Source: Halictus rubicundus (lineage: Eukaryota > Arthropoda > Insecta > Hymenoptera > Halictidae). Taken from it: 64,000 nt of DNA. The position numbers were made by a program, and so were the translations under genes. Within the stretch, counting starts at the first letter, position 1, and the number at the start of each line of letters is the position of its first letter. The stretch lies in assembly GCF_050948215.1 (NCBI RefSeq), contig NC_135153.1:5732058-5796057 (forward strand). Reading direction: 5' to 3'. A model generated the notes under the pieces. It was not told where the DNA came from, searched no databases, and saw only the letters and a program-made list of their open reading frames with translations. Positions 47,807 to 57,756 of the stretch are shown piece by piece.

Positions 47807-49604
47807 AATGAAATAATTTATGGGATGCTACATTCAATTCAAATATATAAAAGAAAATATAATCTAAACGGGTAATATGGGACAAACATATTTGTTGCTT
47901 AATATATCTTAACGATGCTATGTTGAACCCATTGCAGTTATCAATTCTGTAAATAAAAATAAAATATAGATTTTATTAGAAGTCTAGTAAGCAATCGTGT
48001 CTAATTTTTAAGTTTGCATAGAAATGCATTTTATAAATGAGTTTTATTAGATTCGTATATGTATGTCATGCAGCACCTTTCCAAATTGACTGATGAGTGA
48101 AAATAAAATTAAATTCTGATTTGAATATTTGTAAGTGATATTGATCGAATACAAAAGGTACTGTTAATTTCAATTAATCGTTAATAATACGGTCATTGCG
48201 ATAATTGAAAACATTTAATTGAAACATGCATCTATACATCCAAACATAAGAAGTTACAAAATGAACTTTCACAATATGTGAAAGTAAAATACGGAGTTTT
48301 TATCGATAAAAATTGTCCACACTTTATTTATCCTTGCAACGCACGTTTAACTTGTTTTCGACTGATTTATTATCGTACAATTAAGTATTCTAAACTCGTA
48401 AATGATCGATTAAACTTGCTTCCACTGAAATTGGAACGCTATCGAAGGTTAGATTATAATTTTCTAAAAAAAAAAATTGGAAAGCAACTTGACGATCGGA
48501 AATTTTATAGAAATCTAGAATTTGTTGTTGTTATAACTAGTGAAACACGTTTACAGAAACTGGTAAACAACCTGCTCATTAATTGCGAACAAATTTTCTT
48601 TGATGCTGTTCCACTGTAAAACCCTTGAAATGTACACAACCACTTCCTTGCACCGAATGTAACAAAAATGTCTTCGAAACGTTTAATGAAACATAGAGAT
48701 TAAAGGAATCATTACTCGACGTGTGTATCGACAACTAGAGAATATCTACTTCTAATATGGAAATTTAAACACAACGGGCAAACAGTAGGAAAATTGTGTG
48801 TCCGCTGTGGACGCCATTACTCTTCTAGACGATGACATCCGTTTTATACGTTTCCACTTCCGTCGGTGGTTTTAGGGAATTATTAAAACATTTATTTAAA
48901 AATTAATATTACACATTGAAAACAATTACTATAGGCACGGATAATCAAGAATATGCTGCTTAAATATTTTTATATAGAAAATATACAAGACAGATTGAAC
49001 GATAATAGGGATTTTTAAGATTTATTAACCTTGTTATACACGTCAGAGAGGTGCTCCTCTCTGTACACGTAATCTTCCCCGATTTTACAATTTAATTGTT
49101 AAAAAGAATTAAAACAAATTCATCATATAAATATGGATTATATTACACTTACTCAATGATATTCAGAAAACACTAAGGAACACCTGTTATGTTACCGAAA
49201 TTGATTCAAACTTCATGCCATTCTACAAGCAAGCGCGAAGTTACTGGAGTTTTTGTAACTGCAGTTTATTGATGTTTGACGGCTACAACAATCGAGATAT
49301 TAACGTTTGTTATGATATAAAAGCTTGTTGTGAGACTATTGATTGACTGTCATTGTAAGCGCTATATATATATAACTACAAAGAATTCGTGTTAATCATG
49401 ATCAACTATAAGAACCAGACGATTAAAGACTACTATTTCTGAAAATGAGTAAATTGTTTAATGCATGACAGAAACATTAGATTTCGATTTTACTTGTGGT
49501 GTTATATGAGAAATACAACTACATACATATTTCCCTGTGACGTCATTAAACAAAAAAAAAAAAATACAGTGAAAGAAAATTGTAGCAAAGAACTATTATA
49601 AGTC
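47807..49604. other. Divergent region between WDR33 and RBM48
   Basis: Mostly AT-rich. A plausible 3' splice site (TTGAATGTAG) lies just upstream of the WDR33 start, so an untranslated first exon may lie farther right, perhaps in the GC-richer stretch at 48800-48870. The plus-strand 113-codon frame at 48278-48619 is Lys/Asn/Ile-rich and resembles nothing known; I treat it as chance. Confidence 0.4.
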
Positions 49605-51444
49605 ATGAATGATGGATGCAAGATTACAAAACTTCCTCATCATATACAACAGAAGCTTTGTAATACGAGACCACCTTATAGACAAGGAAAAAGGTTGACA
49701 TCCGTGAAGGTAGCATTGTGGACTTGTATCCTATTCAATATAACAATATACTTTTCTATTAAGCCATCTTTCTAACCTCATACTCTGAATAGGTTATTTT
49801 AAATTCCATTGTTTTTATAAACATTATGATTTCTAATTTTGTTTCAATTTAGATCATTCCAGTTTGCTATTAATACTTTGTAACATCATATAACTATGTT
49901 CTATTTTTATTGTAATATTTCCTTGACACGCCAGCTCTGTGTAACAGGTTTATACAATAAATGATGAATCAAAACATGTTATGATATGTGGAGTACCGAA
50001 GCTCCAATTAGGTGAAGAGGTAAAGAAGCTTGTTGAACCATATGGGGATGTGAAAAGAATTCATGTAGTCCCTGACTATCCTGCAGAAGAATTTACAGAA
50101 TCTTATTATTTACAGTATGCACGCATACAGAGTGCAAGGTTTATATATTTTTTACTTTGATGTTACTGCATAATTAACTTTCCATCTTAACTGTGTTTAT
50201 TAATTGGTATTATGCAGAATAGCAAAACGGTTTATTGATGGTAAAAATTTTTATGGAGGTTCATTGCACATATTTTATGTACCTGAGGTGGAAACTGTGA
50301 CAGAAACCAAAGCTAAGCTTGCTCAACGCCATAGAGAAGTGGCTATACGCATAAAGAGAAATCAAAAAGATGCACTGAATCCAAGTACAGACAAATTTGT
50401 TCCCCCGTATGTTAGAAAACTAATTCTCTATAAAAACTTACGGATTAACGATTATTAGAGGTGTGCGAGAACCCGAAAATGTCGGGTCGACAATTTTATT
50501 CGGCATGGGAACGGGTCCTCGAAATTTTCGAGATTCTCGAGAATTTTCGCGTTCTTGAGAATTTTTAGGATTCTCGAGAACAATCCCGAAAATTGTCGAG
50601 AATCCCGATACATTTAAGATCCCGAACGTGCTCGGGAATACCGATATATATTCTAGAAATTTTCTAGAACCCGTCCTGATACCGAATAAAATTCTCGACC
50701 CGATATTTTCCAGATTTCGCACGGCTGTAATGATTATTTATCAAGAACGAAATAAAGTTCAGCAATAAATTTTAGGGAGCAATATCATAGAAAGAAGAGG
50801 ACACCAGCTTTACCATTAACAGAAGAACGTCTGGCTAAACACTATCCTGGAGAAACGTTGACTTCCATTTATAATGGTATTCCACAAAACATAGATCCAA
50901 GACCAGTGTCTGAACCTAGTTTACCTTCAACCTCGTACAATTACCAAGATAATGAATCAATTACATCTGCCATATCACAAGCTCCATACAACATAGACGA
51001 AGCTATTATTCAAGCTACAGTAAGCAATAAAAAATTATCAAGGTTTGACGATGTGAGACGCAAAAAAAGGAATTACAAAGGACAACCTATTGATAGTAAT
51101 GTAAAAAACAAAATAGTAAGACCCTCAATTGTCAACACAAGCACCATAGTAAATTGGGATGCCTCTGATAAAAAGATTTTTAGTAATCCCAAAAAAGTTG
51201 AGAGCAATATAACAATTAAAGTGATCGCAAAAAATGATAACAACATGAAGAGAATTATAATAAAAGATCCGAGGTGAGTTGGAACTAATATTAAATTTGA
51301 TATCTCGATTCTCTATTTTTAATATATTTTTTCAGTGTGTCACAATTGGTGCAACCAAGCAAGGACCTTCAATTTTCCATTCAAGAAGCTAAATCGAAGA
51401 TACGAGTTGCAATGCAAGCAAAAGACTCTGATAATTCATTATAA
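49605..51444 (+). CDS. RBM48: RNA-binding protein 48
   Basis: RRM protein that, with ARMC7, associates with the U11/U12 minor spliceosome and U6 snRNA. Five exons join in phase: 49605-49709, 49948-50138, 50218-50406, 50776-51273 and 51336-51444, giving 363 residues, close to the human length. The RRM spans roughly residues 36-115 (VYTINDESKHVMICGVP, DYPAEEFTE, ARIQSARIAKRFIDGKNFYGG, LHIFYVPEVETVTET). KFVPPEQYHRKKR then bridges intron 3, where the donor is CC|GTATGT in phase 2. The C-terminal half is polar and poorly conserved. Intron 3 is 369 bp, of which 274 bp is a MITE. It is convergent with the CDCA3-like gene (186 bp between stops). Confidence 0.95.
50456..50729. mobile_element. hAT-like fold-back MITE, expanded form, in RBM48 intron 3
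   Basis: The element is 274 bp, starts TAGAGGTGTGCGAGAACC and ends TTTCGCACGGCTGTA. The flanking 8-mers ACGATTAT and ATGATTAT match at 7 of 8. Its centre holds extra short inverted and direct repeats built on TTCTCGAGAA and AATTTTCG, absent from the 105-155 bp copies. Confidence 0.9.
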
Positions 51445-51630
51445 TAACGTGAGAATAATAAATAAGTCAATTTTTTTAATAAAAACAATTTATTGTCGCT
51501 TTAAATAATTATATTCCGAATCTTTTTATACTTGTGCTCCCAAGACATAACTATTAATTTTTACAAAAATCTAAGGAACTTCCTCATTTGAGAAATTTCT
51601 ATCTTATATTAACGATTCTAATAATAACTG

Positions 51631-53342
51631 TTAAATAATAACCGTGGAGTCTGGATCCCAATCTATACCTCTTGTTTTATGCTTTATAACATACTTGTGT
51701 GGCGACAAATTCTCCTGTGAAACTGTAGACTTCGTGCTTTTATTTCTAATTACTTGTTGCGGCGAATTTGTTGCTAAAATTGTTTGGATGTGTCCATTGT
51801 TTGACCGATTGCCAAGAGGAGTTCGAATCTGAAAGTAAAAACGATACATGTTTTTATTGTTTTAATACAATTGACAATATACTAAATACCTTTGTAGATT
51901 CGGTTACATTTTTATCATTAAAATTAAAAATTTTCTTTTCATCTACCATAATTTTGGTTTCTGGTTTGAAGACCTTCTTTTTCTTTTTATTTATATCTGC
52001 TCTTCTTTTATCGTTTTCACACTTAGATAATTTCAGTGATAGTTTAGCAACGCTATCGTCGTCAAACGTTATAATCACTTCTTCTTTTGGTAGTTGCGAT
52101 ATTTTTTCTTCATCTTTTTCTTCTTTTGGTAGTTGCGATATTTTCTCTTCATCTTGTGATTCAGTTGAGTCTGATTCTGCAGATTCGTCCAATATTAATG
52201 GATCTCTCCATATTTTTATTGTATCACTATCGGTAGCATGTACTTCCTTATGTTTTGTGTTCTGTTTAACATCATTGCAACTATCTGAAATTGTTTTACT
52301 TTCATCTTCGCTTCCACTTTCTACTTCTTTGTTTTCTGCTGTAAACATTTGTAGATTAGTTAATCTTAATCCTTAATCAGCTAATCTTAAGTTAGAAGAT
52401 TCAATAACAGCAGTATCCTCACCAGAATCTGCCTCGGTTTGAGATGAACGATTGGAACTAGTGTCAGATTCATTTAATTTGCCATCGATTTCATTGTTCA
52501 TCAAATTCAAAGACCTGACTTTACACATAGATAAATCAGGCAAGGCTTGTATTTCAGGGATATTGAACTGCGAGGAAGTTTCACAATAAGAAAACCTTGG
52601 ATAAAAGGCATCTGTATAGCTGCAACGTCTTCTTAAATTCTCTCTGTGCCTAGCCTTTAAAAGATTCATAGATGCTGGCGTTAACATTGGAGTTCTATTG
52701 AAATCTGCAGCTGGTGATCTAGGGTCAATGCCTAAGACACTGTAACGCTCTTCCTGTATTGGTGTATATGCTCTTTCAGTTATCGAGCTATTCACTGGTG
52801 GTGTCAATTGCATTTCCATATTTGTGAATTTCTAAAAATAACTTACTTAATTTTTAAAACTTAACAAAGTAATACAATTGCTAAATTGTTGTACACTTTA
52901 TAATTTACCACATCCGAAAAATCTAATTCTGTATCCTCTACTTCCGGTGCAGATTTCTTTGGCGATAAACATAACAGATAATCTAGATCTGTTTCTAAGT
53001 ATGGTTTGCGTTGTAAATGCCTTGGAATTGCAGAGAGTACTTTTCTGTTTACTCCAACAGGTGTGGAATATACCTATCAATATTATTATATTCATTGTTT
53101 AATATATTCTGCAATGTTGGAAAAATTTTATCAAAATATTATGGTTCAAGAATTACCTCTATTGGTGTTCTGTTAATACCACTAGTCACTGATCTAGGAT
53201 CAATAGGCAATGTTTTTTGTGCTACTGGTGTGTGGACATTATCATCAACAGATTTTTCATCCGTGGAAGCAGACTGTGCTTCTGTTTCCTCTTTCTCAGT
53301 CTCGGGATTTTGGAGAAAATACTTGTTAACATAATTCCCCAT
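51631..53342 (-). CDS. CDCA3 (TOME-1)-like protein
   Basis: Vertebrate CDCA3/TOME-1 is an F-box-like adaptor that helps SCF degrade Wee1 at mitotic entry. Five exons join in phase: 53157-53342, 52909-53073, 52423-52831, 51890-52338 and 51631-51828, giving 468 residues, longer than human CDCA3 (about 268). The basis of the call is a DPRSxxxxxxRTP motif seen twice (residues 48-60 and 152-165), spaced as in CDCA3, plus a third RTPLGNRS near residue 405; the start MGNYVNKYF allows N-myristoylation. The middle is acidic and disordered, with a 13-residue in-frame duplication. The function is inferred from short motifs only. The exon 3 donor (TCTG|GTGAGG) was chosen because it joins phase 1 to the next exon; without it the frame stops 17 codons later. 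Confidence 0.75.
52081..52158 (-). repeat. 39-bp in-frame tandem duplication in the CDCA3-like gene
   Basis: Two 39-bp units (52081-52119 and 52120-52158) differ at three positions and encode two copies of DEEKISQLPKEE. Confidence 0.92.
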
Positions 53343-54475
53343 TGTTATTACTGCACTTCCATGTATTTTAATTCACTGTAATTTGGAATAGGAGAACGAT
53401 ATAAAAGGCGTTTAAATGCAAGCGTTCATTTAAAAGTAGAAAGTAAACATATAATGGACACAGACATTTCTCAGTGACCGAAACTGGTTCAACCGATTAC
53501 CGATTATTGTTTAAAGCTTTATGGTGAAACTTACCGTACTTAAAAGTTTATTAAAGCTTACACAAAATTAGTTAGAATCGTTGACACGAAACAACTCAAC
53601 TTTGAAAATTAAACCGACCAAGTGATGAAGTGCTACCAACCATTCCACTCTACCCTTCCCCTTCTACGGTGTTATTCCCCCACGCTTCCGTCACGGCACG
53701 GTCACGTGACGCATTTCGTCTCTGTCGTGCATTTGTCACAATGTCACGTGACAAACCCGGTACTGGCAAAGAGAGGGTAACTTTTTCCCCTCAATTCGAC
53801 TCTATTACCAACGTGAAACTTTAATTTATAACGCGCACTAACCAACCAACCACCATGTCACACCATGTGACGTTAGGGTTAAACCATTGACAAAATACAA
53901 GAATAGACGTTCCACAACAATTCTGAATTACCGACACCGTTTGGAAATGCCTTTAAACTTATTTAAGTTTTAACTCTTACCGTAATAAGCGCCATGATCT
54001 ATTTCAATGACGACGACATACTTATGTCATATCATTGTTTTCGTTGAATATATGTATGATATGCTTTTCAAAATATGTAAAAGGACGGTCTGTGCTACGT
54101 TTTTCGTAAATAAATTTGGAATATGCATAAGTCGCATAAATTCTGTTGACTGACATAGTCACGATCATCACGCATCGTATCTACGATTAATGGCAATTTA
54201 CGTAAATACATATTTCTTAGGAAACAATTTAAATAATTTGAACCTTATTGTAAACATCAGTTGGTAGTGCAAGTTAATAATAAACAATAGAAAAAAACTA
54301 AATGTAAATAACATATTACATATGTACGATGATGTTATGTATTAAAACTTATTAGGTTATTTAGCCGTAAAACAAATCGCATACATTTGATCTGTTTTTA
54401 CTAATAATTCTTATATTTGAGATCAATAACATTTTTTCGGAAAAAAAGTGAATCCATACGTTTAAATATACGAAT
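53343..54475. other. Divergent region between the CDCA3-like gene and the zinc-finger gene
   Basis: The GC-richer part, 53630-53820, is the likely shared promoter and carries two CACGTG palindromes. The right half is AT-rich with nothing recognised. Confidence 0.5.
53701..53752. promoter_or_regulatory. Two GTCACGTGAC palindromes (E-box/CLEAR type)
   Basis: The perfect 10-bp palindrome GTCACGTGAC occurs at 53701-53710 and again at 53743-53752, start to start 42 bp (four helical turns). GTCACGTGAC is the core recognised by bHLH-zip factors such as USF and MITF/TFEB. The pair lies about 360-410 bp upstream of the CDCA3-like ATG and about 725 bp before the zinc-finger gene start. Confidence 0.6.
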
Positions 54476-57335
54476 ATGTCAATCGGTATAAATTTACAAG
54501 AAAGTTGCAGGAATGATGAAACTGAAATGCAATTTACAAATTTTGCCTGTCCAATCTGTGACTTCTTGTTTACGAATAAGGAAGAATTTTATGATCATTT
54601 GCATAATTATGCTGGAGACGGATTATTGAAACAATTCTTAAAGATAGACATAAATAGCGAATCTCAAACGGAAGTAAAACATTGCAACCAAGAGAAATCT
54701 GATAAGTCGCACGAAAACGTAGCAAGGCCTTTCAAGTGTCAACAATGCGACTTAACGTTCGACCGAGCTTCTCAGTACGATTATCATTATCGAAGTATAC
54801 ATTTAGGTGAGAAGTCACAACTTTGCGAAATCTGTGGCAAAGGTTTCTTTAGAAAAGCTGACCTACGAACGCACTTAAATATTCATTTGGGAACTAACAC
54901 TTGCATTTGCGAAGTTTGTGGGAGAAAATTCAACCACATATCTAATCTGATCAGGCATAGTAGAATGCATGCTGGTAATTATATTATTTATATAAGTAAT
55001 CGACTGTAAAAGGAAAGATGAAAATTAGAAAATTATCTGAAATTAAATTTGTAGGGATAAAACCATATCCATGCTCAATTTGTAGCAAACGCTTTACACA
55101 GATTAGTTCTCTTGCCAGACATAAGCGTACTCATGTGAAACCAAAAAAGGATGTACACGAGGCACAAAGTAATATCACTAATACCAATGCTGAGAAAAAG
55201 GATCACACATTAAACAAGAATAAGGTGATTGAACAATATTGTATTGTATAATATCTTTCGACATCAATGTGTATTTCATTAGCAATGTATAGTCTGTTGA
55301 AGGTAATGCACTTGCTCAACAAAAGATTCTTAAAAGACAACACTATTGTAAGACTTGTGGTGAGAGTTTCAGTTTAATTTTACATTTGCGGGAACATGAG
55401 AGCACTCATTCAAAGAATGCAACCATTTCGGAGTGCAAGAATAACGAAATGGTAAGAATCGGATAGATAATGTTAACAACATTCTGGACCTGATTGTTTT
55501 TGCTGTTCAGAATTTTCAGAAAAATTCGGTACTCGAGGAGAATTTCGATTTTTTTGAAAACGAGGAAAATATGAAAAGAGTATTGCCATTGGAAACGATC
55601 ATTTATATTACATCAGAACAGGTAAAAAAATATGGTCACAATTATATTATTTTGAAATAGATATTACATGTAATTTCATTTTGTGTGCAGTTGAAGAAAA
55701 TTAATTTGGAGAATATTGAGAACACTAAGAATCATGTCGCACAAGAACACTTTTGCGATGATATTAACGAGAAAATTCCATTAATTGAGGAATTAACTGA
55801 TTCTGAGAAACTGATATCCAATAATGAAATACTTCAAAACGTACTGTATGTGTGCGAAATGGATGAACCTGTTCTAAAAAGCAAATTGAATACAAAATTC
55901 TCGAACAGTCAGGAGTATTTATCATGTTCACAAACGTATGAACTGGACTTACAGAAATCAGAAGTACCACAAAATTATAATGCTTCGGCAAATATTTCTC
56001 TCAATGTTACTGATATGTTTCAAAAGATAGATTTATCAGAATCGAATATCGATGAACATGATAAGCTCGATTTAACTATTCAAAATCACCAAGAAATAAA
56101 TGTGGAAGAAAACGCAAAGGTTGTTGAGGGTATAAATGATGAAAATAATGTTACAAATCAGGAAGAACCAATGCTACGTTTAGTACAGACAGAAACAGGG
56201 GAACAATTTTATGAATTTTTAATTAATAATTTAGTAGAAAAACTACCGAACATACAGTCCGTAAAAACGTCCGAAAATAAAGAGGAGACTACAGATATTT
56301 CCGAAAATGTAGCAAACATGAACGATGACGTCCAGCCTGAACAAAATATAAGAGACGATATACCCAGTGATCTAAATTATACGCAATACGAATTACAAGG
56401 GGAAGAGAAAAGTTTCGCCGCGAGTCAGATCTTACTTGATCCACAAAATGATTTTGATAAATACGTTGAAACGAATTTCGAAGTTTTTGAGCGATTAAAC
56501 TATGACGACAGTTCCGAAAGATTTCTGAAATTCGTGGAACACGCAGGAGTTGAAAATCAAAGCTCCAAAATGTTAGAGTGCAAAGACAACGATCAACTCT
56601 TACAATTTCAAAATTTCAGTCAAATCGATTCCATCCAAGAAAATGAGAAGAGTGACGTAATTAACGACAGTGAACAGACTCTTTTGACTTCTCTTAATGA
56701 TGATATACAATGTGAAATTAATACAAATAATGATCAAATTATTAATGATGGGGAGACACAGGTACAAACTGATGATACCATCAGTAATGACAAGCAAGAG
56801 GATCAACAAGAAGATTTGAAAAAATCAAAAGTATATCTGTTAAAATTCCAGTGTACTGTATGTGAAAAATCATTTTCAACCAGTTACAACTATAAACAAC
56901 ATATAGGTACACATTTTGCAGATCAGCAAAAGTTTCATTGCAAAGAATGCAAAATGTCCTTTGCTTGGAAATCTACGTTGAACAAGCATATTGCTAGCAA
57001 TCACAGACCGGAAGGTCCGCAAAAGTTTGCGTGTGACATGTGCCAAAAAATTTACAATACTTCTTCGCAAGTAAATGTGAGTATATTTTCTTCCAAGGAT
57101 ACTTTGTAGTCCTCGTCTGAATAAATTTTTGTTATTGTAGGAGCACGTGAAACGAGATCACCTAAAACAGAGAAATCACGTGTGTTCTCATTGTGGTAAA
57201 TCGTTTTTCAAAAAGTACGACTTGAAAATACACAACAGAATACACACGGACGAAAGGCCGTACGTTTGTCCAGCTTGTGGGAAAAGATTCCATCATAGAA
57301 GTCATATTATTCGTCACGAACGTATACATTTTTAG
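54476..57335 (+). CDS. C2H2 zinc-finger protein with 11 fingers
   Basis: Probable nuclear DNA-binding protein; I do not recognise a named orthologue. Six exons join in phase: 54476-54974, 55055-55224, 55293-55451, 55511-55621, 55691-57076 and 57141-57335, giving 839 residues. The N-terminal cluster has an atypical first finger (CPICDFLF, with its histidines in DHLHNY) followed by four regular fingers (for example CEICGKGFFRKADLRTH). A sixth, isolated finger (CKTCGESFSLILHLREH) is in exon 3. An acidic, Asn/Glu-rich linker of about 400 residues comes next, then five more fingers ending HHRSHIIRHERIH. Finger 9 is split by intron 5: its cysteines are in exon 5 and its histidines in exon 6. The last two fingers have canonical linkers, so the C-terminal cluster most likely binds DNA. 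Confidence 0.9.
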
Positions 57336-57756
57336 GAAGAAGATTACATTAGTTATTTAAACGTTAAAAATGTAACTAGCGAAACATATTTATGAATGGA
57401 AAACATTGTAAATTTTACATTATACAGGGTGTAAAACTAAACGCATTCCAAACCCTATGTTTCTGTTATATTAATCATTAACTATTTCACGTTAGAACTC
57501 TATGTGCTTTTAGTTTTACATTCTTTGATGTATGATAAACATTATAATGTAATTTGCATAATGTTTTTTCCTAAATATTTTTTTAGGAGATTATTATTTT
57601 TTTAATAAAAGAAAGCAATAAATGATAAACGTTCTTCTACGTGTTTGATTGCAAGTCACTACCTAGTTCATTGATAGTTTGTGCATTAGACATTCGCACT
57701 ATGTACATATATATATAGATATGCATTACAGTATAGCAGTAAGTCCAGGCTTCAAT
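57336..57756. other. Spacer between the zinc-finger gene and ThrRS
   Basis: It holds the zinc-finger gene 3' end, a CAGGGTG-type transposon end at about 57425, and the ThrRS upstream region. An AT-rich ACATATATATATAGATATG stretch lies near 57705. Confidence 0.4.

Noticed and set aside
48278..48619. 113-codon plus-strand frame between WDR33 and RBM48
   Set aside because: Lys/Asn/Ile-rich AT-driven composition, no known similarity, and it lies in the divergent promoter region.
50438..50722. Minus-strand frame with the phrase NKIVDPTFSGSRTPL, also seen at 30691-30873
   Set aside because: The shared peptide is only the translation of the fold-back MITE, which is intronic in both places.
52373..52423. 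Reading the CDCA3-like exon 3 on to its own stop
   Set aside because: The GTGAGG donor at 52422 joins in phase to the next exon, which continues the same acidic composition and leads to the C-terminal RTP motif.
57071..57076. Alternative zinc-finger donor CAA|GTAAAT at 57071
   Set aside because: GTGAGT at 57077 is a stronger donor and keeps the residue spacing of finger 9; both are in frame, so the difference would be two residues.
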